A stretch of DNA of 64,000 bases, from NCBI GenBank assembly GCA_017309115.1, contig JAFLEF010000010.1, positions 62,001 through 126,000 on the forward strand, given 5' to 3'. Origin of the DNA: Verrucomicrobiota bacterium (GTDB taxonomy: Bacteria > Verrucomicrobiota > Verrucomicrobiia > Limisphaerales > UBA9464). Made by a program: the position numbers and the translations under genes. This document shows positions 1-10,478 of the stretch, piece by piece (positions within the stretch are counted from its first letter, which is position 1; each line of letters opens with the position of its first letter). The notes beneath the pieces were generated by a model. The model had not been told where the DNA came from. It did no database searches and saw nothing but the letters and a program-made list of their open reading frames with translations.

Positions 1-3000
1 CCTCCACGGATTGCGGTGGTTCCGGTTGACCCAGAATGACCGTGGAACTGTCGACACTCCAATATCCGGCGCCGAGATGCAGTTCGCGAACCGGGCCCTT
101 TCGGGCGCCAAACACCAGGCGCACTGAAGCTCCGATGGCGTGGGAATTTTCACCTGCGCCCCGCAGACTTACGGCCAGCCCAGGGCGCCCCGTCTCGTTG
201 CGATACAAGTGCGTGGTGCCGGCGTTCTGGGTCAGAACCAGATCCGGCCGGCCGTCCCGGTCGAAGTCCGCGATCGCCGCCGCCCGCTGTTCCCCGTAGG
301 CTGCCACCCCACTCAAGGATTCGGCGCGAAAATCCCCTTTGCCGGTGCCGCGCAGCCAGAGTCCCCGACCGGAATCCTGACGCGGTGTCAGCGGATCCGT
401 GGCAAACCAATTTTGAGCAAGAAAGACATCGTCCGTTCCGTCTCCGTCCGCATCCGTCACCGCCACCCCTAGCGCGGGTGCCAATTGCGCGAAGTCCGGG
501 AGAGCGTGCACTTCCCAATAGTCCCCACGGTTGAGGAACACCGACGAGGCCAGCCACGTCACTTCCAACCGACCCGCCCGGGCCAGACGTTCGCCAAAGA
601 TTTTAGCCACCGTGGAATGACCGAAAGCGGCGTAGGTGGGAACCTCCGAGCGCAGCCAAGGAAACGCCCGGGACCACATGGGCAACTCCCGACCCGGCCA
701 ATCCCCGTCCGGTCCCGGTAACGCCTCGACCACATCCACGCCCGCCACCCCGCCGAGTTCCCCGAAGTAAAGTCGGCGCAGCACCGTCGGCTCCGTGTTG
801 AGTGCGCGCAGCGAGGGACGGTCGGAAGGCGGCAGGGCGCTGATAAGGGATTGGTTTAGCCCCCAGTTCCCTGCGACCCAATCCAGTCGGCCATCGCCAT
901 CAAAGTCACCCGCCGTCACGCTGTTCCACAACCCGGAGAGCGCACTGAGCGGCATCCGTTTTCCCGCCACTTCCACCGTTACTTCCGCCGGGGCGAGGAC
1001 GCCGTGGTCGTTCTTCCACAGTTGCAGCGGACCCCAGTCGCCAGCGACGAGCAGATCGGGATCGCCGTCGCCATCGGCATCCGTGAAACAGGCGCCGCTG
1101 ACCCGGTTCATCGTCTCAAACTTCTGAACCACGGTCAGCCGACCACCCTCGTTTCGCAGCAACAGAGACGGCACTGGTTCCGGCCACCGTCCAGCGCGCG
1201 AGCGACCTCCCACAAAGATTTCCAGCGGACCATCCCCATTCACATCCGCTGCGGCCAACGGCCCCACGCCGAACGGAACTCCCAATACCGCCTCGCCGCT
1301 CCGACGCGATGCCAAATCATAAAGCCGCACCGCACCACCGTTGGTCTGGCCATCTTCCCAGTTGCTGGAACCCGCCACCAGCACACCACTCAACGGCAGT
1401 ATCGTCGTCAGGTCCCGACCCAAGGGACGTTGAAACATCGGATCGTCGAGCCGTTTGAACTGCCCCTTTCCGTCGTTCTCCCACACCGCCAAAGTCCCCG
1501 AACGGCCGGAGCCCACGATCAAGTCGGGCGCGCCATCGTCGTTCAGATCCGCCCACGAAGCGCCGGGTCCGAGTTGACTCAGCTTGTTCGGCAACAGCGG
1601 CTGACGTCCAAAATCATCAAAGTCTTGCTCCGCGGCCCGGTGCGCCAACCGATCGGATACGTCCTGAAACCACGGCGCGGATGACGCGACCGGAGCCGGC
1701 TCCGCCGGTCGTTGGAGAGGTTCCTCCACGTCGATCGAGGAATTTGCCGGAATTCCCTCCAGCCGGGTCAAACCACCTTGGGGCCAGCGTACCTCCACGG
1801 TGACTTGCGAAGCCGACCCAGTGGCGAAGGCGCGCACGGGTTCGTCGCCACTCAGATATCGGCTGCCGGCCAGCATGGTCTGCCTCTGTTCGACCGGAAA
1901 GGCAGCCGGCTGCCCGGCGACTCGCACACCCACACTAGCCCCAATTCCCCGGGAATTGGCGCCCCGGCCCCGCAACCGGATGGCCACCCGCGGCGCACTG
2001 GCGTCGTTCCGGTAGATTCCCGGTTCGTCCAGCAGGTTGTTCATGACCAGGTCGAGGTCACCGTCCTGATCCAAATCCGCCAGGGCGGCGCCTTGGGAAA
2101 TCCCCACCGTGGCAAAGCCCCACTCACGCGCCACGTCCACGAAGATTGGAACCACCGGCGAATTCACCGGCGTTTGCGTCCCCGCCAGTCGGGTGGCCGT
2201 GCGATTGTGAAAGAGCGCTTTGGGCGTGGCGAACGATGGGAGTTCCCGGGTCAAACGCGCCACTTCCGTCGGGCTAAGGGTGCGTCCGCCCGTCTGCGCG
2301 GCGGCAATGCGCTCGGCGCCGTCGCTGTCCTGATAATCCCGAAGCTGGCCATTGGTCACCAAGATCTCCTCGTAGCCGTCCAAATCCACATCGAGGAAAA
2401 TCGGTCCCCAGGACCAGTCGCTGGCCTCCACGCCGCTGAAGATACCCGTCTCGGCGAAGGTATTGTCTCCGCGATTCAGCTGAAGGGCGTTCCGTAACAA
2501 CTGAACCCGGTCCTCAAATTCTCCCGGCAACCGGAACGAAGGAGACAACCCGGCCATCTGCCGCGCCCGATCCACCCGTTCCCGGCCCAGCATGTCCACG
2601 GTGAACAAATCGGTGAAGCCATCCCGGTTCAAATCCCCGAAATCGACGCCCATCGAGAAGGTGCTGTTGTTGCGCAGCGCGGTGCGCGAGATGGCCCGCA
2701 ACTGCGGCTTACCCGGGGTCGACACATTCCACCAGAGCCGATCCGGCGTGTGCAGGTCGTTGCAGACGTACAAATCCACCCGACCATCGCTGTTCAAGTC
2801 GCCGAAGTGCGCCGCCAAGCCCCAGTCGTTGGGAGCAGACTTCAACGGCTGGCCCGCTTCATCCAGGAACGTCCCATCCGTCCAGCTGGCCGCCCGAAAC
2901 CGGCCGCCACCCTGATTCAGCCAAAAGACATCCGGTTCCCCGAATTCGATCACCTGACCTCCGGGACCGAGTTCAAACCGATTGGTCAACTCCGGGTCCG

Positions 3001-3718
3001 TGGTCGGCCGCCCGTTCACCGCCGTCACCACCGGCCGACCGCCCACGGAGCGAATCGAGAACTGGGCTGACGGACGGTCCATGACGGTGTCGGGCCGGAA
3101 ATTGCACACGTACAAATCCAGGTCGCCATCCTGATCCACATCGGCGAGCGCAAGGGAAGTGGCGCCCGTTCGGGACCGTAGCCCGGCCTCATCGGTCACC
3201 TCTTGAAAAACTCCCATTCCGTCGTTGCGCCACAGGCGGGTTCCGCGGCCCAGACCATTCATCAACAGATCCAGATCGCCATCGCCGTCCACATCGGCAA
3301 AAGCGGCGCCGGTGGCATCGGTTCCCGCTCCTCGCCCGGTCCATTCCCCGGCGGGAAACGCCCGGGCCGTGACCGCGGAGAACTTCCACTGACCCAAATT
3401 GCGAAACAACTGCGGGGCCACATCGATGCCGCAGAGGAACACGTCGCACCAACCGTCACCGTCCACATCCCCCAGGGCCACGCCGGAACCAGAAGCGAGA
3501 TTCCGGTTGGTCATGGTCCGCTCCTCGTTCACCCAGTTCGTGAAGGTCAGACCCAGATCCCGCGCTCCCAAACGCGTAAATCCCGGACGTCCCGTTCCCT
3601 GGGGCTGGACCGTCGCCAGCCGATAGCCATCTCGGGCCTGCCAATCCAGAGCCCATCCCGAAACGGCGAGACACCCGCAACACCACGCCCACCAAAAGCA
3701 CCGAATCACAGACTTCAT
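1..3718 (-). CDS. Giant secreted FG-GAP/ASPIC-UnbV (CRTAC1-type) protein, C-terminus cut by window edge
   Basis: The reading frame is open from an ATG at 3718 to position 1 with no stop, so 1239 residues are visible and the C-terminal end lies outside. It begins with a probable signal peptide (cleavage after VSGWA). Many FG-GAP/VCBS calcium-binding loops of the DxDxDG type follow (for example DVDGDGWCD near residue 85). A first ASPIC/UnbV domain lies at roughly 590-660. A second propeller carries AGDFDGDGRLD and ends in a second ASPIC/UnbV domain from about 1180. The motif SDWSWGPIFLDVDLDGYE is shared with the paralogues at 3715, 47574 and 51267. The start overlaps the stop of the upstream paralogue by 4 nt. 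Ligand and role are unknown; a secreted, calcium-stabilised propeller protein is inferred. Confidence 0.88.
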   Translation of the reverse strand, partial: MKSVIRCFWWAWCCGCLAVSGWALDWQARDGYRLATVQPQGTGRPGFTRLGARDLGLTFTNWVNEERTMTNRNLASGSGVALGDVDGDGWCDVFLCGIDVAPQLFRNLGQWKFSAVTARAFPAGEWTGRGAGTDATGAAFADVDGDGDLDLLMNGLGRGTRLWRNDGMGVFQEVTDEAGLRSRTGATSLALADVDQDGDLDLYVCNFRPDTVMDRPSAQFSIRSVGGRPVVTAVNGRPTTDPELTNRFELGPGGQVIEFGEPDVFWLNQGGGRFRAASWTDGTFLDEAGQPLKSAPNDWGLAAHFGDLNSDGRVDLYVCNDLHTPDRLWWNVSTPGKPQLRAISRTALRNNSTFSMGVDFGDLNRDGFTDLFTVDMLGRERVDRARQMAGLSPSFRLPGEFEDRVQLLRNALQLNRGDNTFAETGIFSGVEASDWSWGPIFLDVDLDGYEEILVTNGQLRDYQDSDGAERIAAAQTGGRTLSPTEVARLTRELPSFATPKALFHNRTATRLAGTQTPVNSPVVPIFVDVAREWGFATVGISQGAALADLDQDGDLDLVMNNLLDEPGIYRNDASAPRVAIRLRGRGANSRGIGASVGVRVAGQPAAFPVEQRQTMLAGSRYLSGDEPVRAFATGSASQVTVEVRWPQGGLTRLEGIPANSSIDVEEPLQRPAEPAPVASSAPWFQDVSDRLAHRAAEQDFDDFGRQPLLPNKLSQLGPGASWADLNDDGAPDLIVGSGRSGTLAVWENDGKGQFKRLDDPMFQRPLGRDLTTILPLSGVLVAGSSNWEDGQTNGGAVRLYDLASRRSGEAVLGVPFGVGPLAAADVNGDGPLEIFVGGRSRAGRWPEPVPSLLLRNEGGRLTVVQKFETMNRVSGACFTDADGDGDPDLLVAGDWGPLQLWKNDHGVLAPAEVTVEVAGKRMPLSALSGLWNSVTAGDFDGDGRLDWVAGNWGLNQSLISALPPSDRPSLRALNTEPTVLRRLYFGELGGVAGVDVVEALPGPDGDWPGRELPMWSRAFPWLRSEVPTYAAFGHSTVAKIFGERLARAGRLEVTWLASSVFLNRGDYWEVHALPDFAQLAPALGVAVTDADGDGTDDVFLAQNWFATDPLTPRQDSGRGLWLRGTGKGDFRAESLSGVAAYGEQRAAAIADFDRDGRPDLVLTQNAGTTHLYRNETGRPGLAVSLRGAGENSHAIGASVRLVFGARKGPVRELHLGAGYWSVDSSTVILGQPEPPQSVE

Positions 3719-6700
3719 GGGCGCACCTGGAATTCTCCGTTCGCTTGCACGTCGACTTCCCGAACTCCAGCCGAAAGCGGAATCCGCTGTGGCGCCTGAC
3801 CCGGCCGGCGAACCTCCAGGGCGGTCGCCGGTTCGTGCGCCGTGAGAATCCGCCGGGGACTGTCCACACTGAGCCAGCCCGAACCAATCTGCACTTCCTG
3901 AATCGGTCCCCATCCCTGGGCGGTCTGTAACCGCAGTTGGCTGCCCACGCTCTGAGGATTGTCAGGTGGTCCCTGTACGTGAACGCGAATTCCCGGACGT
4001 CCGCTCAAGTTCTGAAACAGTCGCGTTGAACTTCCGTTCTGAGTGACCGCGAGATCCGGGCGACCGTCTTGGTTGAAATCTCCCACCGCGGCGGCCCGGG
4101 CATCGCCCCAAACCACCACCCCACTTTGAGCCGAGGGCATGACCATGAACTCCCCGTTCCCCTGCCCCCGCAACAACACACCTCGACCCGCATCCTGAGG
4201 CGTTTCATCGGGTCGGACGGGAAAGAAGTTCTGCGCCAGGAACACATCCTGATGCCCGTCGCCATCCCAATCGGCCACTGCCATCCCAGCCACCGGAGCC
4301 CACTGCGCTTCGGACGGCAGGGGACGAAGTTCCCAGTGATCCGGCCGATTCAGCAACACCACCGTGGCGAAGCAATTGGCCTCCAGCACGGGCGCGGTCT
4401 CAGGAATCTGTAGGGCTTTCGCAATCTGACCCAAGTCCGCAGCCCCCAAGGCCGCCCGGGTGGGAAAGGGTTCCCGCAACTGCGGCCAGGCGGCCCAAAG
4501 CAAATCCGCCCGACGGAGCGGGAATCGGCGGCCTCCCACCGCGTAGGATTCCAGCACCTCCACCGAACCCTGGTGCGAAAAGTCGCCGTAGGTGAGCCAG
4601 CGTCGGCTGGCTGGATCCTGAAATCCCTGAGCGGGCGCGCGGGGCACCGGAAACCAGTTCCATCCCCGATTCCCCGCGACCAAATCCAACCGGCCATCAC
4701 CGTCAAAATCTCCCACCGCCACCGAAGTCCACCAACCCCGAAGCGAGGATAACGCGAGGGAATTTTCCGCCGACGTTCTGACCACCGGATCCCACGGTTC
4801 GAGTTGACCCCGGGTGTTGCGAAAGAGCCGAACCGAACCCCACTCCAACGCCACCGCCAAATCGGGATCCCCATCGCCATCCCAATCGGCAAACGTCGCA
4901 CTCGTGACCAATCCCAAAGCCGCGAACCGCTGCTGAACGGCGAACCGACCTCCGTTGGATTTGAGCAGGAGGGAAGTGACCGGTTCCGGATACCGTCCCG
5001 CCGTCGCCCGACCACCCACAAAGAGTTCGAGGGTTCCGTCACCATCCACATCCGCCGCCGCCACTGGGCCGACTCCGAAGGCCTGTCCCAGCAGGCTTTC
5101 CCCGGAGACGTTGCGATCCAGATCGTACAGCCGGAACACACCGCCATTGGTTCGGCCATCCCGGTAGTTGCTGGATCCTGCCAGGAGAGTGGAACCCACG
5201 GGAATCAGCGTGGTGAGATCACGCAGCACCGGCTTGAGCAGCGGCGCATTGGTCCACCGGCGAATCTCCGATCCCACAAAGCTGTGAATCGAAGGAACCC
5301 CGCCCGCTCCCGCCCCGATCACCAATTCCTCGGGAGGTTGCCCGTCCAAATCCGCCCAGGTCACCCCCGGACTCGGATAGGCCAAGCTCCACGGGAGCAA
5401 AACCTGACGCTCAAAGTCATTGAAGGGGGTGTCCGTGGCGACCTGATTCAACCGCTCCGACAGATCGGCAAAGAGAGGCTGGGGCGCCTGAGGGGAAGGA
5501 GCGATGGCACCCTCGGTGGGTTCGGTCAGCTCCAGCTGCGAATTCGGCGGCACATTGGACACCGTCAGCGTGCGACCAGACAGCCAAAGGGCCTCCACCG
5601 TCAGGTTGTTCGCCGATCCCGCCGCAAACACCCGGACCGCGTCGTCGCTGCTCAAGTAACGCCCGCCGGACATCAGCACCTGGGATTGCTCGGGCAAAGT
5701 GCCTGCCCGGACCTTGAGGCGTGTTCCCACTCCCCGGGTATTTCCACCGGACGCACGCGCCCGAACGAGGATTCGGGGGGCGGTGGCTTCATTTCGCAGC
5801 AGCGTGGGTGGGTCGTTCAGGTTGTTCTGCACGACGTCGAGATCTCCATCGCCATCCAGATCGCCCAAGGCCATGCCGTGGGTCACGTTACGGACGTCGA
5901 ACCCCCACTCCGCCGACACGTCGACGAAGGACAGGTTGCCCCGATTGCGAAACGCCACGTTGGCCATCGCCAGCCGGGGAAACAGCTTGCGCAAGTCCAA
6001 CAATTCCTTGGCGGTCATCCGCCGCTGATTCTTGAGTTGCTCCGACTGTTGGATGACATCGGCATCCATCATGTCGAGTTCGTGCCCATTGGAAATCAGC
6101 AGATCTTCCCAGCCGTCCAAATCCACATCGAGGAACACCGGGGACCACGACCATTCGCTGGCCGCGACCCCGGCGAGGCGTCCCAATTCGGCAAAGGTGC
6201 GATCGCCCCGACCGAGGAACAGCGTGTTTTGCGAGAACTGCTGACGTTCATCGCTTCGACCGGGTTCATGGCGACTCGGGGGAAGATTGTCGACCTGCTG
6301 ACTCCGGGCCTGGTGATCCCGGCTGAGCATGTCGAGAACAAGGAAGTCGCTCCAGCCATCTCGGTTCACGTCGGCCGCATCAGCGCCCATGGCGAACGCG
6401 GACGTGTGTCGCAAGCTGCGCGCGGGGGCAGCCCGGAATCTCAGGGGACCGCCGGGCGGCGTTTCGTTGAGCCAAAAGCGATCGGGCGACTGGAAATCGT
6501 TGCAGACATACAGGTCAGGTCGCCCATCGTCCGTCACGTCCCGAAAGAGCACGCTGAGACCCCAGTCGTAGGGCGGTGAAACCAGGGTTTGCCCCTGTTC
6601 GTCCACGAAAGCCCCCCCGGTCCAGCTCACCGGGGAAAACCCTCCCTTCCCGTCGTTCAGAAAGAAGGCATCGGGTTCTCCATTCTCCTGAACGCCAGAG

Positions 6701-7407
6701 GGTGTCACGAAGAACCGTCCCACTAGATCAGGCTCGGAGGTGGATCGACCATTGTACGTAATGACCCGCGGACCCGTTGGTTCCTGGCGCAGAGTGAATT
6801 TGCCGGTGGGATCGTCCCGAATAGTCGTCGGGCGGTAGTTCACCACATAGAGATCCAGATCGCCGTCGCCATCGGCATCCGCGGCGGCCAGACTGGTTCC
6901 CGCACGGCCCTCATTCAGAATGGGACCGGCGGTCAGGGTCCCGGTTCCCGAGTTGAACCAGAGGTGCGTTCCCTGAGCGATGGTGTTCAGGACGACATCC
7001 AAGTCTTGATCACCATCGAGATCCGCCAAAAGGACTCCGGAGGCATCCAATCGATCCGCCCCCGCGGGCAGTGCAGAGCCTTGGAACTTCCAGTTCCCCT
7101 GATTCAAGAACATTGCGGAATGCCCCTCGGCGGCGGCGAAGATCAGGTCCACCCGCTGATCTCCGTTCAAATCTCCCAAGGCCACCCCGGACCCATTCAG
7201 ATAGATTTGATTGGTGAGATATCGTTCTGGAGCCACCTGGTTGGTGAGCAACACGCCGGCCCCGACGGGATCCACGGCTGAGAAACCGACTCCGCGACCC
7301 TGGGGCGGGACCGGCAACGGCGTGAGGGACGAGGCCGCGCTCACCAACGCGAGCGCTCCTCCGACACTGCACAAGACTGCGGCCAGCTTTCGACCCAGTG
7401 GGAACAC
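3715..7407 (-). CDS. Giant secreted FG-GAP/ASPIC-UnbV (CRTAC1-type) protein, 1230 aa
   Basis: Starts at a GTG (7407), since no in-frame ATG precedes the hydrophobic leader MFPLGRKLAAVL. The architecture is two repeats of the same module. FG-GAP/VCBS repeats run from about residue 45 to 540 and are followed by an ASPIC/UnbV domain at about 545-625 (GGRYLSSDD, VEALWLSG). A second FG-GAP propeller spans about 660-1130, with ADWDGDGDPDLAVALEWG and GDFDGDGRLD, and a second ASPIC/UnbV-like domain lies at 1138-1205. The motif ASEWSWSPVFLDVDLDG marks the end of the first propeller. The gene overlaps the next one (3718) by ATGA, so the two are probably translated as a pair. Export is predicted; substrate and partner are unknown. 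The family assignment is firm and the function is not. Confidence 0.9.
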   Translation of the reverse strand: MFPLGRKLAAVLCSVGGALALVSAASSLTPLPVPPQGRGVGFSAVDPVGAGVLLTNQVAPERYLTNQIYLNGSGVALGDLNGDQRVDLIFAAAEGHSAMFLNQGNWKFQGSALPAGADRLDASGVLLADLDGDQDLDVVLNTIAQGTHLWFNSGTGTLTAGPILNEGRAGTSLAAADADGDGDLDLYVVNYRPTTIRDDPTGKFTLRQEPTGPRVITYNGRSTSEPDLVGRFFVTPSGVQENGEPDAFFLNDGKGGFSPVSWTGGAFVDEQGQTLVSPPYDWGLSVLFRDVTDDGRPDLYVCNDFQSPDRFWLNETPPGGPLRFRAAPARSLRHTSAFAMGADAADVNRDGWSDFLVLDMLSRDHQARSQQVDNLPPSRHEPGRSDERQQFSQNTLFLGRGDRTFAELGRLAGVAASEWSWSPVFLDVDLDGWEDLLISNGHELDMMDADVIQQSEQLKNQRRMTAKELLDLRKLFPRLAMANVAFRNRGNLSFVDVSAEWGFDVRNVTHGMALGDLDGDGDLDVVQNNLNDPPTLLRNEATAPRILVRARASGGNTRGVGTRLKVRAGTLPEQSQVLMSGGRYLSSDDAVRVFAAGSANNLTVEALWLSGRTLTVSNVPPNSQLELTEPTEGAIAPSPQAPQPLFADLSERLNQVATDTPFNDFERQVLLPWSLAYPSPGVTWADLDGQPPEELVIGAGAGGVPSIHSFVGSEIRRWTNAPLLKPVLRDLTTLIPVGSTLLAGSSNYRDGRTNGGVFRLYDLDRNVSGESLLGQAFGVGPVAAADVDGDGTLELFVGGRATAGRYPEPVTSLLLKSNGGRFAVQQRFAALGLVTSATFADWDGDGDPDLAVALEWGSVRLFRNTRGQLEPWDPVVRTSAENSLALSSLRGWWTSVAVGDFDGDGRLDLVAGNRGWNWFPVPRAPAQGFQDPASRRWLTYGDFSHQGSVEVLESYAVGGRRFPLRRADLLWAAWPQLREPFPTRAALGAADLGQIAKALQIPETAPVLEANCFATVVLLNRPDHWELRPLPSEAQWAPVAGMAVADWDGDGHQDVFLAQNFFPVRPDETPQDAGRGVLLRGQGNGEFMVMPSAQSGVVVWGDARAAAVGDFNQDGRPDLAVTQNGSSTRLFQNLSGRPGIRVHVQGPPDNPQSVGSQLRLQTAQGWGPIQEVQIGSGWLSVDSPRRILTAHEPATALEVRRPGQAPQRIPLSAGVREVDVQANGEFQVRP

Positions 7408-7490
7408 CCGATGAAGATGCGGAGGACCGTGCGGTCCGTCGAGGAGCGGATTTAGGGAAGCCGAAGCTGCGGGGTAACCGGGCGAGATTC

Positions 7491-7525
7491 TGAAAACGAA
7501 AGAGGGCTGGTCTTGCGACCAGCCC
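7491..7525 (-). terminator. Hairpin with T-rich tail (intrinsic terminator or attenuator)
   Basis: Read on the minus strand, a 9-bp perfect stem (GGGCTGGTC / GACCAGCCC, 7504-7512 with 7517-7525, 4-nt loop) is followed by CTCTTTCGTTTTC. It lies about 85 bases upstream of the 7407 start. It could terminate a small RNA, or act as an attenuator in the leader of the CRTAC operon. On the plus strand it has no T tract. Confidence 0.5.
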
Positions 7526-7681
7526 CCGGTGATGAGGTCGTTAACGCGCTCACCCGCACGCTCAGATCAGCGACAGGGCCAACTGGAGTCGGCGACCGCA
7601 CCCCGTCGCAAGCAAGACCTCTCTGCCAACCCTTAGCGGTCACCCAATCCAACCAACACTGAGTCCGATGACTCACTGTTG
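7491..7681 (-). ncRNA. Candidate structured RNA or leader, family unknown
   Basis: The minus strand from 7681 to 7491 contains several consecutive potential stems: 7654-7681 (12 bp, one mismatch), GACCGC/GCGGTC arms enclosing about 35 nt, CGCT/AGCG, GGTGA/TCACC, and finally the T-tailed hairpin at 7491-7525. I do not recognise it as 6S, SRP, tmRNA, RNase P or a known riboswitch. The call rests only on the density of hairpins ending in a terminator. It may equally be the untranslated leader of the gene at 7407. Confidence 0.25.
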
Positions 7682-7972
7682 AAAACGTTCAAAGTGACAA
7701 TCCAGGTTGCCAGAAATCTGACGGGCAAAGGATGCACCAGACTCCACTTTCCCGCCAAGACTTCTTATGGGGAAAATCTAAAAAAAGTAGGTAAGGTCAC
7801 CGAAACCGAGGATGCCGAGTGGCCCATCGCCCGCTCGGGACCAGCGATCCAAGAGGCAACGTTGCCTTTTGCTGGAGCCTCGCGTTAGGCTCTCGGCCGG
7901 CGGGAATGATCGCTTCCAATCCCTGGGAACTCTTTGGGATCCAGCATTCTCACCAATCGTCTTTCTTCCAGA

Positions 7973-8932
7973 ATGCTTCCCCTATCCCAAAGATGGCTGG
8001 CGGCCAGTTTCGCCTTGGCTGCGCTCGCAGCCGCTGGCTCAGGTCGGGTTGATTCGTACGTGCTCGACGTGCTGATGGGCGCCGGAATCAACATCATTTT
8101 GGCGGTTAGCCTTAATCTCATCAACGGCTTCACCGGCCAGTTTTCTCTCGGTCATGCCGGATTCATGGCGGTCGGCGCCTATACGACAGCCCTGCTGACC
8201 ACGGTTTTCCCGAAGTCTTCCGGATCAGCCCTGGGGAATCTTCCGTGGCTCATCCTGCCCCTCGCCTTGTTGGCGGGTGGACTGATGGCCGGAGCGGCAG
8301 GTTTATTGGTGGGCGCCCCTTCCCTTCGACTGCGCGGTGACTACCTCGCAATTGTCACCTTGGGCTTCGGCGAAATCATCAAGGTCATCCTGCAAAACCT
8401 GGAGTTCCTCGGGGGAGCCTTGGGACTCAATGGCATTGCAACTCCGATCAACAAGGGCTGGGCCAACCCCATCCTCTTTTTCAACCTCAGTGCCGCCGCC
8501 CTGACGATTTACACGGTTTGGGCTCTGGTGAACTCCACGTTTGGCCGTGGATTTTTGGCGGTCGCCGATGACGAAGTGGCGGCCGAAGCCATGGGCTTAA
8601 ACACCACCCGCTACAAGATTTACGCATTTGTCGTGGGTTCCTTTTTCGCCGGAGTCGCCGGCGGTCTATTTGCTCATCTGAAGGGCTCCATTACCCCGAC
8701 GGGCTTCGACTTCACCAAAAGCATTGAGATCGTGGTGATGGTGATTCTAGGAGGTATGGGTCGGCACGTAGGCGTCATCGTTGCCGCCGTCCTGTTGACG
8801 GTGGTTCAAGAGCCCCTCCGACAACTCGGCGACTGGCGCATGATCCTTTACGCGCTGCTGCTGATCGCCCTCATGCTCTTGCGCCCCCAGGGGTTGTTCA
8901 CCTGGTCCTTTCGCTCACGCCAGGCTGCCTAA
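7973..8932 (+). CDS. livM: Branched-chain amino-acid-type ABC transporter permease (LivM family)
   Basis: Polytopic inner-membrane permease with the LivM signature LNLINGFTGQFSLGHAGFMA near the N-terminus. The conserved loop GDYLAIVTLGFGEI precedes the later membrane segments and the EAA-like cytoplasmic stretch (DDEVAAEAMGLN). About eight hydrophobic segments are visible. It should form the membrane channel with a LivH-type partner and be powered by the LivG/LivF ATPases encoded just downstream. ATG 7973 is chosen; an in-frame TTG at 7934 would add 13 residues and neither has a clear ribosome site. The substrate (branched-chain amino acids, urea or other small amides) cannot be read from sequence. 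No livH or binding-protein gene lies in the window. Confidence 0.88.
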   Translation: MLPLSQRWLAASFALAALAAAGSGRVDSYVLDVLMGAGINIILAVSLNLINGFTGQFSLGHAGFMAVGAYTTALLTTVFPKSSGSALGNLPWLILPLALLAGGLMAGAAGLLVGAPSLRLRGDYLAIVTLGFGEIIKVILQNLEFLGGALGLNGIATPINKGWANPILFFNLSAAALTIYTVWALVNSTFGRGFLAVADDEVAAEAMGLNTTRYKIYAFVVGSFFAGVAGGLFAHLKGSITPTGFDFTKSIEIVVMVILGGMGRHVGVIVAAVLLTVVQEPLRQLGDWRMILYALLLIALMLLRPQGLFTWSFRSRQAA

Positions 8933-8962
8933 ACCGCTTTCGACCCGACTTCCGATTCTCCA

Positions 8963-9751
8963 ATGCCCGCCCTTTTACAGTTGGAGCAAGTAACCATGTG
9001 CTTCGGCGGCCTGACAGCGGTGGGGGAAGTCTCCGCCAGCGTCGCCGAACGCGAATTGGTTGGTCTGATTGGACCCAATGGCGCCGGCAAAACCACAGTC
9101 TTCAATTTGGTCACCGGCGTTTACCAACCCACCCGAGGATCCATCACCTTCCAAGGCAAATCCACGGCCGGGCTCAAACCATTTCAACTGACTCAGCGCG
9201 GCATCGCTCGGACGTTTCAGAATATCCGGTTGTTCCCCAGTCTGTCGGTCTTCGACAACGTCCGGGTGGCGTTTCACCTGCACCTGCGCCACGACGCCAT
9301 TCATTCCTTCACCCGAGGCCCCAAGTTTCAACACGAAGAACGGGAACTCCGCGAACAAACCCGCTCCTTGCTGAGCATCTTCAATTTGGAACGGGTCCAG
9401 GACGAACCCGCCAAAAGCCTGTCCTATGGGGATCAACGCCGACTTGAAATCATCCGCGCCCTGGCCACCCGACCCAAACTACTGCTGCTGGATGAACCCG
9501 CCGCCGGGATGAATCCCTCCGAGAAAGTCGAATTGATGCGGCTGATCCAGTTCATCCAGCAGAAGTTCCAACTCGCCATCCTGCTGGTGGAACACGACAT
9601 GAAAGTTGTCATGGGCATTTGCCAACGCATCCACGTGCTGGAGTACGGTCGGAAGATCGCCGAAGGCACTCCCGCCGAAATCCGGGCCAATCCGGCGGTC
9701 ATTGCCGCGTACTTGGGCGAACCCAAACCGAGCACCGCCCCCTCCCTCTGA
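8963..9751 (+). CDS. livG: Branched-chain amino-acid-type ABC transporter ATPase (LivG family)
   Basis: 262-residue cytoplasmic ATPase of the LivG type. The Walker A loop GPNGAGKTT is at about residues 38-46, the Q-loop reads RTFQNIRLFPSLSV, the signature is LSYGDQRRLEI, and Walker B LLLLDEPAAGM is followed by the H-loop VEHDM. The SYGDQR signature and the MNPSEK stretch are typical of LivG rather than LivF. It begins 30 nt after livM and lies 19 nt before livF, so the three form one operon. It couples ATP hydrolysis to transport by the LivM-containing permease. Confidence 0.93.
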   Translation: MPALLQLEQVTMCFGGLTAVGEVSASVAERELVGLIGPNGAGKTTVFNLVTGVYQPTRGSITFQGKSTAGLKPFQLTQRGIARTFQNIRLFPSLSVFDNVRVAFHLHLRHDAIHSFTRGPKFQHEERELREQTRSLLSIFNLERVQDEPAKSLSYGDQRRLEIIRALATRPKLLLLDEPAAGMNPSEKVELMRLIQFIQQKFQLAILLVEHDMKVVMGICQRIHVLEYGRKIAEGTPAEIRANPAVIAAYLGEPKPSTAPSL

Positions 9752-9770
9752 ACCCGGCCGACCCACCGAC

Positions 9771-10478
<708 letters not shown>

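Larger units (their letters stand above)
7408..7972. other. Long intergenic region between the CRTAC operon and livM
   Basis: 565 bases without a convincing gene. It holds a hairpin with a T-rich tail on the minus strand (7491-7525), a 12-bp stem with one mismatch at 7654-7681, and a small perfect hairpin with arms GAGCCT/AGGCTC at 7875-7892. Short open frames here (7452-7676 minus, 7679-7888 plus) have no good start or recognisable composition. Leader or promoter elements for the two divergent transcription units must lie here, but I could not assign -10/-35 boxes confidently. Confidence 0.6.

Noticed and set aside
4804..6579. 591-codon plus-strand open frame opposite the CRTAC gene, and similar long frames at 1712-2497 and 16040-17866
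   Set aside because: They lie antisense to clear FG-GAP coding sequence; the DGDGD-rich codons of GC-rich DNA leave few stops on the opposite strand. Their translations are low in hydrophobic order and match no family.
7452..7676. 74-codon minus-strand frame upstream of the CRTAC operon
   Set aside because: It overlaps the hairpin region, has no ribosome site and no recognisable protein character; an RNA or leader is more plausible.
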